Below, in pieces: positions 32,377 through 40,577 of a stretch of DNA of 64,000 nt. The stretch lies in contig CAVPGP010000001.1 in NCBI GenBank assembly GCA_963704025.1, forward strand, positions 558,001 through 622,000. The letters are read 5' to 3'. The DNA is from CAVPGP01 sp963704025. Lineage in GTDB: Bacteria > Actinomycetota > Thermoleophilia > Gaiellales > Gaiellaceae. The translations under genes were made by a program, and so were the position numbers. A model generated the notes under the pieces. It worked only from the letters and a program-made list of their open reading frames with translations. It did not search any database and had not been told where the DNA came from. Within the stretch, counting starts at the first letter, position 1; every line of letters begins with the position of its first letter.

Positions 32377-32651
32377 GCACGAGGCCTCCCGCCGGTGGGC
32401 TCCGCACCGCGGCGACGGCCCGGGAGCTCTTCGTACGCCACGCGCGCAAGGAGGGGAGGTCGGTGGCCATCCTGCGCGCGATGGACTACGGGTCGGAGTG
32501 CATCGTGGAGGCGCAGGTCTTCCCGGCCGGCTCGCCGACCTCGGTCCGTCCGGGCCCGTACACCTTCCCGGACGCCCGTCACGCGACGGCGTTCGTGACG
32601 GAAGCGGTCGACGCGCTCATGCTGCTCGGCTGCGACGTCCACGCGGAATAG
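32373..32651 (+). CDS. Small conserved-looking protein
   Basis: A 92-residue soluble protein with ARELFVRHARKEGRS, YGSECIVEAQVFPAG and TFPDARHATAFVTEAVDALMLLGCDV. No recognised domain. GTG 32373 overlaps the previous stop (GTGA), so it is probably co-translated with the membrane-anchored protein. The codon and residue pattern look coding; function unknown. Confidence 0.65.
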   Translation: MSTRPPAGGLRTAATARELFVRHARKEGRSVAILRAMDYGSECIVEAQVFPAGSPTSVRPGPYTFPDARHATAFVTEAVDALMLLGCDVHAE

Positions 32652-32685
32652 ACCGTGCGCTCGTGCGGCTCTTCTCGCCGCAGCC

Positions 32686-32717
32686 TGTAACACCCCGGGC
32701 CCCCCGATCCATCTAAC
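32686..32717 (+). promoter_or_regulatory. Putative ECF-type autoregulatory promoter
   Basis: TGTAACAC (32686-32693), 17 nt, ATCTAAC (32711-32717) upstream of the ECF sigma gene. GTAAC-type -35 boxes are usual for ECF promoters, and ECF genes commonly control themselves. Confidence 0.5.
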
Positions 32718-32744
32718 CGGTGTAATCCGGAACGGAGGGAGACG

Positions 32745-32771
32745 ATGACCGATCCCCGGACCGACCTGTGA
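32745..32771 (+). other. Eight-codon leader ORF before the sigma factor
   Basis: ATG 32745 has the only good RBS here (GGAGGGAG, 32734-32741) and encodes MTDPRTDL before TGA 32769-32771, which overlaps GTG 32768 of the sigma frame. Either translation of the sigma factor is coupled to this leader or a single indel has separated the true start from the gene. Confidence 0.5.
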
Positions 32772-32842
32772 CGACCGGCTCTGTGACAACCGGCTCTACG
32801 ACGAGTGGCTCTGTGACGACCGGCTCTGTGACGCCCGGCTCC
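32768..32842 (+). repeat. Five 15-bp tandem repeats at the sigma factor start
   Basis: Units begin at 32768, 32783, 32798, 32813 and 32828 with consensus GTGACGACCGGCTCT. Units 1 and 4 are identical and unit 3 is the most diverged. The unit length is a multiple of three, so copy number can change without breaking the frame. Confidence 0.85.
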
Positions 32843-33421
32843 GTGGCGAGCGACGCAGCGCTGCTCGCGCGCTCGAACGATGACGCCGGTGCGTTTCGCG
32901 AGCTCTACGACCGCCATGCGCCCGGGATCCACCGCTTTCACCTCGGACGTACCCGGAACCGGGAAGCGGCGATCGACCTGACGGCCGAGACCTTCGCACA
33001 GGCGTGGCTCTCGCGCGGCCGCTTCCGCGACCTCGCGGACGGCTCGGCGTTGCCGTGGCTGTACGCCATCGCCCGGCACGTGCTCGCCGCGTCCGTGCGA
33101 AAGAGTCGCCTCGAGCGCAGCGCCTGCGAGCGGCTCGGCGTCCTCGCGGCACTCGATCGCGGCGACGGCGCTCCCGAGCCCACCGAGCTCTGGCTCGACG
33201 GCGCCCTCGACGGCGCTCTCGACGGCGCCCTCGCCGATGCGCTCGCTGACCTGCCGACCGACGTGCAGCGCGCGGTGCACCTGCGGATCGTCGACGACCT
33301 CTCGTACGCGGAGATCGCGGAGACTCTGGGCACGACCCGCGGCGCGGCGCGCGTGCGCGTCCATCGAGGGCTGACCGCCCTGCGAGACCGGCTCCTGAAG
33401 ACCAAGGAGGCGACACGATGA
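32768..33421 (+). CDS. ECF-family RNA polymerase sigma factor
   Basis: A roughly 190-217-residue sigma-70-like factor. Region 2 is DAGAFRELYDRHAPGIHRF to AIDLTAETFAQAWLSR with the WLYAIARHVLA segment; region 4 is LPTDVQRAVHLRIVDDLSYAEIAETLGTTRGAARVRVHRGL. The first 25 residues come from five 15-bp repeats of GTGACGACCGGCTCT (32768-32842), most of which carry a GTG, so the start could be any of them or GTG 32843. A DGALDGALDGALADALADL stretch links the domains. It is followed by a putative anti-sigma gene with ATGA overlap. Confidence 0.88.
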   Translation: MTTGSVTTGSTTSGSVTTGSVTPGSVASDAALLARSNDDAGAFRELYDRHAPGIHRFHLGRTRNREAAIDLTAETFAQAWLSRGRFRDLADGSALPWLYAIARHVLAASVRKSRLERSACERLGVLAALDRGDGAPEPTELWLDGALDGALDGALADALADLPTDVQRAVHLRIVDDLSYAEIAETLGTTRGAARVRVHRGLTALRDRLLKTKEATR

Positions 33422-33906
33422 CGACGCTCCATCCCGAGCTCAGGGAGCTCGGCGACTCGCTCGAGCGCGCGATTGCCGCGGAGATCGCAGCAGCGGCGCC
33501 GCGGCACCGGGCACACCGGAGGCTCCTGCTCGCCGCCGCCGCGCTCGCGGTCGTCGTCCCCGGGCTCGCATTGGCGGCGGGTGCCCTGATCAGCAGCGAC
33601 GACGTCGCGGCGAGCCTGCCGGCCGGCACGAAGATGCTCGCGGGCACGGAGCCGCGGTGCACGGTGGTCCGCCAGGACGTCGAGTACCACTGCGTCCTCA
33701 CGAGGCCGCCGGCACCGGAGTTCACCGACCTGAAGGGCGTCGTCGAGCCGACGGTCGACGCGACGAAGCACGTCAACGGCGGCTGTCGCTCGCTCAGCTC
33801 CGACGGGCTCACATGGCAGTGCTACATCGGCCGGGCGGCCGTCGATCAGAAGATCGTCTCGGCGGGCTTCCTCGGCGAATACGCGCCCGCGCCCGGCGTC
33901 GGCTGA
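33418..33906 (+). CDS. Putative anti-sigma factor/single-pass membrane protein
   Basis: A 162-residue protein: a cytoplasmic N-terminus of about 35 residues (LHPELRELGDSLERAIAAEI), one TM helix (LLLAAAALAVVVPGLALAAGAL) and an external domain with four Cys (RCTVV, YHCVL, GGCRS, WQCYI). The ATG overlaps the ECF stop (ATGA). Position and topology are those of an anti-sigma or sigma-linked sensor, but there is no zinc HXXXCXXC anti-sigma motif. The external disulfides could sense redox or envelope stress; this is inferred. Confidence 0.7.
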   Translation: MTTLHPELRELGDSLERAIAAEIAAAAPRHRAHRRLLLAAAALAVVVPGLALAAGALISSDDVAASLPAGTKMLAGTEPRCTVVRQDVEYHCVLTRPPAPEFTDLKGVVEPTVDATKHVNGGCRSLSSDGLTWQCYIGRAAVDQKIVSAGFLGEYAPAPGVG

Positions 33907-33926
33907 GCCGGCGCGTGAACGGTGCC

Positions 33927-35174
33927 CTACGCGTAGTGGGCGAGCGCCTTCCCTGCCAGCCGGTCGAGCGCCTGTACCGAGAGCTCCAGGTGCTCCGGCT
34001 TCGTGTCCTCGAGCTTCGTGTGGGAGAGGCCTCGCAGGCTCTGGACGAAGAGCATCACGGTCGGAATCCCGGCTCGCGAGACCTCGGCGGCGTCGTGCAG
34101 GGGCCCTGACGGGAGGCGGTGCGACGTGCCGGCGACCTCCCGGACCGACTCGTCCGCGAGCTCGATCAACGTCTCGTCGAAGAGGATCGGCTCGATGCTC
34201 CAGATCCGCTCCCACGCCGCCTCGATGTTCTCCTCGTCGGCGAAACGCGCCGTCGCCTTCTTCGCGGCGCCGAGCATGGAGGCGAGCTGCCCGGCATCGA
34301 GGTGGCGCTGGTCGAGCAGCTGCTCCGCCGTCTCGACGACCGAGGTGACGATGCCCGGCCTGCAGACGACGCCGCCAGACGTGCAGACGGCGCCGCCGCC
34401 GGTCTCCCGCGCGATCTCCCGAATGTGAAGGGCGAGCTTCGCCGCGCCCGCCAGGGCGTCGCGTCGCTTGTCCATCGGGGTCGAGCCCGCATGCGCGGCC
34501 TGGCCGGTCCACGTGATTCGCGAGCGCTCGACGCCGAACGTGCCGAGGACGACGCCGAGCGGCATGTCAAGCGACTCGAGCACCGGCCCCTGCTCGATGT
34601 GGAGCTCGAGATAGGCGACGGCGTGCTCGAGCTGCGCACGCGCGTCGAGCGCCCGGTCGAGGTCGACGCCGTGCGCGCGCAGCGCATCCGGCAGCGCCAC
34701 GCCGTCCGCGTCCGTCAGCCGGCGGAGCTCGTCCTGGTCGCACATCGATCCGGCCGCGGCGGACGAGCCGAAGAGCGAGCGCCCGAAGCGCGCGCCTTCC
34801 TCGTCGGCCCAGTTGACGAGGCGCACGGTCAGCGGCGGCGTGCCCTCCTCCGCCAGGCGCCGCAGCACCTCGACGCCGGCGAGGACGTTCAGGCAGCCGT
34901 CGAGCCAGCCGCCGTTCGGAACCGAGTCGATGTGCCCGCCGATCAGGAGCGCCCGGTCTGAGGCGCCGGCCAGGGTGAACCACTGGTTGCCCGCCGCGTC
35001 CGTCTCCTCGGCGACGCCGACGCCGACGCCGACGCCGTCGAGCTTGCCTGAGAGCCAGTCCTTCGCCTGCGCCCATGTCTCGGTCCACGCCACGCGCTGC
35101 GCGCCGTTCTCGTCCCCGGTCAGCTCCCGGAGCTCGCGCAGCTCGTCGACGGTGCGGCTCGGCTGGAGTGCCAT
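33927..35174 (-). CDS. M20-family N-carbamoyl amidohydrolase (beta-ureidopropionase/allantoate amidohydrolase-like)
   Basis: A 415-residue M20/hydantoinase-carbamoylase enzyme. Metal ligands appear in IGGHIDSVPNGGWLDG and NWADEEGARFG, the substrate-binding YLELHIEQGPVLE and the dimerisation-lid GQAAHAGSTPMDKRRDAL follow. The family hydrolyses N-carbamoyl-beta-alanine, N-carbamoyl amino acids or allantoate with release of CO2 and NH3. Proximity to a dihydropyrimidinase and a pyrimidine-type importer favours beta-ureidopropionase. It is divergent from the ABC importer; the shared 91-nt gap should contain both promoters. Confidence 0.87.
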   Translation of the reverse strand: MALQPSRTVDELRELRELTGDENGAQRVAWTETWAQAKDWLSGKLDGVGVGVGVAEETDAAGNQWFTLAGASDRALLIGGHIDSVPNGGWLDGCLNVLAGVEVLRRLAEEGTPPLTVRLVNWADEEGARFGRSLFGSSAAAGSMCDQDELRRLTDADGVALPDALRAHGVDLDRALDARAQLEHAVAYLELHIEQGPVLESLDMPLGVVLGTFGVERSRITWTGQAAHAGSTPMDKRRDALAGAAKLALHIREIARETGGGAVCTSGGVVCRPGIVTSVVETAEQLLDQRHLDAGQLASMLGAAKKATARFADEENIEAAWERIWSIEPILFDETLIELADESVREVAGTSHRLPSGPLHDAAEVSRAGIPTVMLFVQSLRGLSHTKLEDTKPEHLELSVQALDRLAGKALAHYA

Positions 35175-35265
35175 CCGGGCGCGATCCTACAACGGGCCAG
35201 GACCGGCATCGACGGAGGACCAGCGTCCCCATCCGCGTCCGACTCGACCGTGGTACAACCAGCGC

Positions 35266-36165
35266 GTGGCCCAGGTCGCAGTCGCCCCTGCCCGCGGGCG
35301 GACGTCCACGCGCGAGCGAACGCTCGTGCGAGGCGTCACGCGCGTCGGCGCCGTCGTCCTGACGCTCGCGGCGCTCTGGGGCGTGTGGGAGCTCTACCGC
35401 TGGATCTGGGTCACGACAGGCTGGACGCACCCGTTTCCGGTCGACGACGTCACCATGCCGCACATGCACACGATCGTGAAGGCGCTCTTCGAGCCGTCGC
35501 GGGTCAACGGGCCGCTGCTGATCACCGTGCTCTGGCATTCGGCCCTCTTCACGGCCAAGGAGGCCGCGCTGGGCTTCTGCCTCGGCGCCGTCTTCGGCTT
35601 CACGATCGCCGTCCTCCTCGCCCACTCGCGACTGGCGCAGCGGGGTGTCCTCCCGTTCATCGTGGGGTCGCAGACGATCCCGATCCTCGCCGTCGCGCCG
35701 ATGGTCGTCGTCTGGGTGAACCCGAGGCTCCCGCAGTCGCTCTCCGGCTGGGGCGCCGTCGCGGTGATCGCCGCCTACCTGACGTTCTTCCCGGTGACGA
35801 TCAACACGCTGCGCGGCCTCCAGTCCGCCGACCCGCGCGCGGTCGAGCTGATGCGGTCCTACGCCGCGGGCAGCTGGAGCGTCCTCTGGAAGCTGCGCGT
35901 CCCCGCGTCGCTGCCCTACCTCTTCACGGCGCTGAAGATCGCCGCCACGGCATCCGTCGTCGGCGCCATCATCGGCGAGCTGCCGTCCTCGATCCAGGAC
36001 GGCCTCGGCGGGGCGATCCTCAACTTCAACCAGTACTACTCGATCGTGCCCCAGAACCTCTGGGCGACGAACCTCGTCGCGGCTGCGCTCGGGATCACGT
36101 TCTTCCTCGCCGTCGTGCTGGCCGAGAAGCTGGTCGTCCGCCGCGCCCCGGAGCGCCGCGCGTGA
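35266..36165 (+). CDS. ABC importer permease (NMT1-type system), first
   Basis: A 299-residue BPD_transp_1 permease with six TM helices and the cytoplasmic EAA loop VELMRSYAAGSWSVLWKLRVPASLPYLFTALK, which docks the ATPase. It belongs to the SsuC/ThiX-like group used for sulfonates, pyrimidine precursors and related ligands. GTG 35266 is preferred because it follows a TACAAC -10-like hexamer and starts the coding-like region. The ATPase overlaps its stop (GTGA). Confidence 0.88.
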   Translation: MAQVAVAPARGRTSTRERTLVRGVTRVGAVVLTLAALWGVWELYRWIWVTTGWTHPFPVDDVTMPHMHTIVKALFEPSRVNGPLLITVLWHSALFTAKEAALGFCLGAVFGFTIAVLLAHSRLAQRGVLPFIVGSQTIPILAVAPMVVVWVNPRLPQSLSGWGAVAVIAAYLTFFPVTINTLRGLQSADPRAVELMRSYAAGSWSVLWKLRVPASLPYLFTALKIAATASVVGAIIGELPSSIQDGLGGAILNFNQYYSIVPQNLWATNLVAAALGITFFLAVVLAEKLVVRRAPERRA

Positions 36166-36989
36166 GCGAGTCAGCCGCCAGACCGGAACCCACCAAGGGC
36201 GACCCCGTCGTCGCCATCGACCGGCTGACGAAGACCTTCAGGCGCGGCAACGTGACCGCGCTGCAGGAGATCGACCTCGCCATGCATCCCGGCGAGTTCG
36301 TCTCGCTGATCGGCCCGTCCGGCTGCGGCAAGTCGACGCTGCTCCGCGTGATCGGCGACCTGAGCGAGCCGACGAGCGGCACGGTGACCGTGAACGGGAA
36401 GACGGCGCACCAGGCGCGCCTCGACCGGGACTACGGGATCGTCTTCCAGGACTCCGTCCTCTTCGAGTGGCGGACCGTCGCGAAGAACGTCGGCCTGCCG
36501 CTCGAGATGCTCGGCTGGAACCGCGGCCGGCGCAGGCAACGCGTCCAGGAGATGCTCGACCTCGTCGAGCTCTCCGGCTTCGCCGATCACTATCCGTGGC
36601 AGCTCTCCGGCGGCATGCAGATGCGCGTCGCGATCGCCCGCGCCCTGTCGTTCGAGCCGCCGCTCCTGTTGATGGACGAGCCGTTCGGCGCCCTCGACGA
36701 GATGACCCGTGAGCGCCTGAACCTCGAGCTGCTGCAGATCTGGGAGCGCGCCCGGTCGACGGTCGTCTTCGTCACCCACTCCATCTCGGAGGCAGTCTTC
36801 CTCTCGACGCGCGTCGTCGTCATGAGCCCCCGGCCCGGACGGATCGCGGGCATGGTCGAGATCGACCTGCCGCAGCCGCGCACGGTCGACACGCGCGAGC
36901 TGCCACGGTACTTCGAGCTCGTCACCGAGGTGCGGGAGATGCTGCGCGGCCTCGGCGAGCACCTGATGGAAGAGGAGGTCGCGCGGTGA
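36162..36989 (+). CDS. ABC importer ATP-binding protein (NMT1-type system)
   Basis: A 275-residue SsuB/TauB-like ATPase with Walker A GPSGCGKST, Q-loop VFQDS, signature LSGGMQMRVAIARAL, Walker B LLLMDEPFGALDEMTRERL and H-loop VTHSISEA. It energises uptake through the two flanking permeases. Both ends overlap neighbouring genes by 4 nt, fixing the start. Confidence 0.92.
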   Translation: MSESAARPEPTKGDPVVAIDRLTKTFRRGNVTALQEIDLAMHPGEFVSLIGPSGCGKSTLLRVIGDLSEPTSGTVTVNGKTAHQARLDRDYGIVFQDSVLFEWRTVAKNVGLPLEMLGWNRGRRRQRVQEMLDLVELSGFADHYPWQLSGGMQMRVAIARALSFEPPLLLMDEPFGALDEMTRERLNLELLQIWERARSTVVFVTHSISEAVFLSTRVVVMSPRPGRIAGMVEIDLPQPRTVDTRELPRYFELVTEVREMLRGLGEHLMEEEVAR

Positions 36990-37813
36990 GCGCCACGCTC
37001 GCTCCGCCGCGCGGGCAGACGCTCGGGCGCCGCGTCGGCCGCGGCGTCGCCGACTGGATTCCCGCGCTGGTCGTCTTCGTGCTCGCGATCGCCGCGTGGG
37101 AGGGCGCGATCTCCGCCTTTCACATCCAGCAGTTCCTGCTCCCGCGGCCGTCCGAGATCGTGCGCACCTTCTGGGACGAGCGCACCGCGCTCTGGGGGGC
37201 GGGCTGGTACACGTTCAAGGAGGCTCTCGGCGGCTTCCTCGTCGGCTCGGCCGCCGGGATCCTCTTCGCGACAGTCGTCAGCCGCTTCCAGAACGTCGGC
37301 CGCGCGCTGATGCCGATCGCGATTGCGGCCAACGCGATCCCGATCATCGCCTTCGCGCCGATCTTCAACGCCTGGTTCGATCCGCTCTCGCCCAACTCGA
37401 AGATCGCCGTCGCGGCCGTGCTCTGCTTCTTCCCCGTGATGGTCAACACGCTGCGCGGGCTGACGAGCGTGCACCCGTCATCCGTCGAGCTGATGCGCTC
37501 CTACGCGGCCGGCGAGCTGACGATCTTCTGGAAGCTCCGCGCCCCGACCTCGCTGCCGTTCGTCTTCGCGGCCTTGAAGGTGGCGACCGTACTCGCGATG
37601 ATCGGCGCCATCGTGGGCGAGTACTTCGGAGGATCGCAGGGCGCGCTGGGAATCCAGATCAAGAACTCCGCCGCGCTCTTCGACTTCACCACCGCGTGGG
37701 CGGCGATCATGGTCGCCAGCCTTCTCGGCATCGCGTTCTACGCGGCCGTCACCGCTCTGGAGCGGCTCGTGCTCAAGTGGGATCCAACGCGTGAGGAAAG
37801 GGGTAATGCATGA
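36986..37813 (+). CDS. ABC importer permease (NMT1-type system), second
   Basis: A 275-residue BPD_transp_1 permease with six TM helices and an EAA loop VELMRSYAAGELTIFWKLRAPTSLPFVFAALK closely matching that of the first permease. The two are paralogues that probably form a heterodimer. Overlaps the ATPase stop and the solute-binding protein start. Confidence 0.9.
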   Translation: MSATLAPPRGQTLGRRVGRGVADWIPALVVFVLAIAAWEGAISAFHIQQFLLPRPSEIVRTFWDERTALWGAGWYTFKEALGGFLVGSAAGILFATVVSRFQNVGRALMPIAIAANAIPIIAFAPIFNAWFDPLSPNSKIAVAAVLCFFPVMVNTLRGLTSVHPSSVELMRSYAAGELTIFWKLRAPTSLPFVFAALKVATVLAMIGAIVGEYFGGSQGALGIQIKNSAALFDFTTAWAAIMVASLLGIAFYAAVTALERLVLKWDPTREERGNA

Positions 37814-38925
37814 AGAAGGTCTGGTTGCTCGCGGCATTCGCCGCAGCGGCGACCGGCGTCGCCGTCGGGACCGGCGTCGGCTCGGCCGCACCGCAGAAGC
37901 AGCAGCTGAAGAAGGTCACGCTGCAGCTGAAGTGGGTCACGCAGGCGCAGTTCGCCGGTTACTACGCCGCCAAGGAGAAGGGCTACTACAAGAACTCCGG
38001 CCTGGACGTCAACATCAAGGTCGGCGGCCCGGATATCACGCCCGAGCAGGTCGTTCTCTCCGGGCAGGCCGACTTCGGCCTCGACTGGCTGCCGAACCTG
38101 TTCGCAACACGCGAGAAGGGCGGCAAGATCGTCTCGATCGCCCAGGTCTTCGCCCGCTCCGGGATGACCGAGATCACCTGGAAGAAGAGCGGCATCGACA
38201 CGATCGCCAAGATGCGCGCCAAGAAGGTCGGCGTCTGGTGCTGCGGCAACGAGCCGGAGCTCTTCGCGGCGCTGAAGAAGAACGGCATCGACCACACGAA
38301 GACGAGCGACGTCACGATCGTCAACCAGCCGTTCGACATGAACCTGTTCCTCCAGGACAAGGTCGACGCCGCCGCGGCGATGACCTACAACGAGCTCGCG
38401 CAGGTGCTGGAGACGAAGAACCCCGACACGGGGCAGCTCTACAAGCTGTCCGACCTGAACGTCTTCAAGATGTCGAGCCCGCAGGTCGGCACCGGCATGC
38501 TCGAGGACAACGTCTTCGTCACCGACAAGTGGCTGAGCAAGGCGGCGAACAAGGCCACCGCGATCGCGTTCCTCCGGGCCTCCTTCCGCGGCTGGATTTA
38601 CTGCCGCGATCACATGAAGGAGTGCGTCGACATCGTGCTCAAGAACGGGCCGACGCTCGGCCAGGGCCATCAGACCTGGCAGATGAACGAGATCAACAAG
38701 CTCGTCTGGCCGAACAGCTACGGCATCGGCCACGTGTCCAAGCAGCAGCTCGCCAACACGGCCCTGATCGCCAAGACCTACGGCGTGATCAAGAAGGCGC
38801 CGTCGAAGGCGACGACCTATCAGTACGCGGACAAGGCGCTCGACCAGCTGAAGAAGGCCGGCGTCGACGTCTACGGCAAGAGCTACAAGCCGGCGACGGT
38901 CCAGGTCACCGAGGGCGGCAAGTAG
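37810..38925 (+). CDS. NMT1/THI5-like solute-binding protein
   Basis: A 371-residue periplasm-type binding protein with a Sec signal peptide (about 1-27). The core has VTLQLKWVTQAQFAGYYAAKEKGYY, GLDVNIKVGGPDITPEQVV and VGVWCCGNEPELFAALKK; the WCCG segment is shared with ThiY/RibY-type pyrimidine and flavin binders. It presents the ligand to the two permeases. Given the catabolic neighbours, a pyrimidine base or dihydropyrimidine is a likely ligand; this is inference. Confidence 0.9.
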   Translation: MKKVWLLAAFAAAATGVAVGTGVGSAAPQKQQLKKVTLQLKWVTQAQFAGYYAAKEKGYYKNSGLDVNIKVGGPDITPEQVVLSGQADFGLDWLPNLFATREKGGKIVSIAQVFARSGMTEITWKKSGIDTIAKMRAKKVGVWCCGNEPELFAALKKNGIDHTKTSDVTIVNQPFDMNLFLQDKVDAAAAMTYNELAQVLETKNPDTGQLYKLSDLNVFKMSSPQVGTGMLEDNVFVTDKWLSKAANKATAIAFLRASFRGWIYCRDHMKECVDIVLKNGPTLGQGHQTWQMNEINKLVWPNSYGIGHVSKQQLANTALIAKTYGVIKKAPSKATTYQYADKALDQLKKAGVDVYGKSYKPATVQVTEGGK

Positions 38926-38946
38926 CGCTCCCGTATCAACCCGGAT

Positions 38947-38977
38947 GCGGCCGTCCCACGGGGCGGCCGCTTTCGTT
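38947..38977 (+). terminator. Terminator after the importer operon
   Basis: GCGGCCGTCCC (38947-38957), ACG, GGGCGGCCGC (38961-38970) then TTTCGTT. The stem has one bulged T. It ends the importer operon directly before the dihydropyrimidinase promoter region. Confidence 0.75.
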
Positions 38978-38987
38978 CTACGATCGT
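38978..38987 (+). promoter_or_regulatory. CTACGATCGT element upstream of dihydropyrimidinase
   Basis: A 10-mer containing a TACGAT -10-like hexamer, 35 nt before ATG 39023. The identical 10-mer precedes the aminotransferase gene at 43235-43244, suggesting joint expression. No convincing -35 is seen. Confidence 0.35.
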
Positions 38988-39022
38988 CCCGAGACCTCGG
39001 AGACGAGAAGGAGGAGAGCTGC

Positions 39023-40438
39023 ATGTCCGTTCTGATCAAGGGCGGCCGCGTGATCACCGCGGCGGATGACTACGTCGGTGACGTCTTCGTCGACGGAGAG
39101 CGGATCACCCTGATCGGCGAGAGCCTCGACGTCGCCGCGGACCGCGTGATCGACGCCTCCGGCAAGTACGTCCTGCCGGGGATGATCGACCCGCACACGC
39201 ATCTCGACATGCCGTTCGGGGGCACCGTGACGGTCGACGACGTCGAGTCGGGCCAGACGTCTGCCGCGTTCGGCGGGACCACCTGCCACGTCGACTTCGT
39301 CATCCAGCCGCAGGGCTCGAGCTTCGCGGACGCCCTCGCCGACTGGAAGTCCAAGGCCGAAGGCAAGCAGGTGATCGACATGGGCTACCACATGGCGGTC
39401 ACCGACCTGAAGGACGGCGGCACGCTCGAGGAGCTCGCAGGCCTGCCCGACCAGGGCGTCACCTCCTACAAGCTCTTCATGGCCTACAAGGGCGCGCTGA
39501 TGGTCGACGACGAGACCCTCTTCAAGACGATGGAGGTCGCCGCCGACACCGGGGCGCTCGTGATGGTGCACGCCGAGAACGGCGACGCCATCGACGTGCT
39601 CGTCAAGAAGGCGCTCGCCGCCGGGCACACCGAGCCGCACTGGCACGCGCTGACCCGCCCGCCCGAGACAGAGGGCGAGGCGACGAATCGCGCCATCCAG
39701 CTGGCGCGCGTCGCCGGGGCGCCGCTCTACGTCGTCCACGTCTCCTGCAAGGAGTCGGTCGAGCCCATCCAGCTGGCGCGCGAGAAGGGCTGGGACGTCT
39801 GGGGCGAGACCTGCACGCAGTACTTCTTCGTCGACTACACGTTCCTCGAGCGGCCGAATTTCGAGGGCGCGAAGTACGTCTACACCCCGCCGCCGCGCGA
39901 CAAGGCGAACCAGGACGTGCTCTGGAACGCCGTGCGCACCGACGTGCTCTCGGCGATCTCGACCGACCATTGCGCGTTCCTCTGGGACGGGCAGAAGACG
40001 CTCGGCAAGGACGACTTCTCAAAGATCCCGAACGGCGGCCCGGGGATCGAGAACCGGCTGCAGATGATCCACGAGTTCGGCGTCCGCTCCAGGCGGCTCT
40101 CGCTCAACCGGATGGTCGAGCTGCTGGCGACGAACCCGGCGAAGCTCTTCGGCCTCTATCCGCGCAAAGGCACGATCGCGGTCGGCTCCGACGGCGACCT
40201 GGTCGTCTTCGACCCGGAGAAGAAGGCGACGATTTCCGCCTCGACGCACCACTCGAAGGTCGACTACAACCTCTTCGAAGGGACCGAGGTGACCGGGAGT
40301 CCGGAGGTCGTCCTGCTGCGCGGCAACGTGCTGGTGGAGAACGGCGAGCTCGTCGCGTCGCCCGGAATCGGCCAGTTCGTGAGGCGCGCGAAGTTCGGCC
40401 ACGAGCTGAAGCCCGCCGCAGCGGCGGCGCTGACCTGA
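39023..40438 (+). CDS. hydA: Dihydropyrimidinase/D-hydantoinase
   Basis: A 471-residue amidohydrolase. Zinc ligands are DPHTHLDMPFGG, the carboxylated Lys is in SYKLFMAYKG, further His in VMVHAENGD and VVHVSCKES, and the catalytic Asp in STDHCAF. It opens the ring of dihydrouracil, dihydrothymine or hydantoins to N-carbamoyl products, which the M20 amidohydrolase at 33.9 kb would split. A strong AGGAGGAGAG RBS region lies upstream of ATG 39023. Not in the importer operon because a terminator separates them. Confidence 0.92.
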   Translation: MSVLIKGGRVITAADDYVGDVFVDGERITLIGESLDVAADRVIDASGKYVLPGMIDPHTHLDMPFGGTVTVDDVESGQTSAAFGGTTCHVDFVIQPQGSSFADALADWKSKAEGKQVIDMGYHMAVTDLKDGGTLEELAGLPDQGVTSYKLFMAYKGALMVDDETLFKTMEVAADTGALVMVHAENGDAIDVLVKKALAAGHTEPHWHALTRPPETEGEATNRAIQLARVAGAPLYVVHVSCKESVEPIQLAREKGWDVWGETCTQYFFVDYTFLERPNFEGAKYVYTPPPRDKANQDVLWNAVRTDVLSAISTDHCAFLWDGQKTLGKDDFSKIPNGGPGIENRLQMIHEFGVRSRRLSLNRMVELLATNPAKLFGLYPRKGTIAVGSDGDLVVFDPEKKATISASTHHSKVDYNLFEGTEVTGSPEVVLLRGNVLVENGELVASPGIGQFVRRAKFGHELKPAAAAALT

Positions 40439-40464
40439 ATCCCCGCTCGTTGCAGGTGCTTCAC

Positions 40465-40486
40465 GAGGGCGGCGCAAGCCGCCCTC
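40465..40486 (+). terminator. Terminator after dihydropyrimidinase
   Basis: GAGGGCGGC (40465-40473), GCAA tetraloop, GCCGCCCTC (40478-40486): a perfect 9-bp stem with a GNRA loop. Confidence 0.8.
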
Positions 40487-40505
40487 GTCCATTCCGGCCA
40501 CGACA

Positions 40506-40565
40506 GGGGTCTGTCCCCACCACGTCGGCGCCTGTCCCGTTTGGCCATGACCGGGGACTGTCCCC
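40506..40565. repeat. Inverted-orientation copy of the GGGGACAGTCCCC repeat
   Basis: GGGGACTGTCCCC at 40553-40565 is the reverse complement of the 21.6-kb palindrome. It is followed on the minus strand by TCATGGCCAAACGGGAC, close to the ATGGCCGAAAGGGAC of the array, and ends with an imperfect second palindrome at 40506-40518. It fills the gap between two convergent genes. Confidence 0.8.
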
Positions 40566-40577
40566 GGCCGGGCGGTC

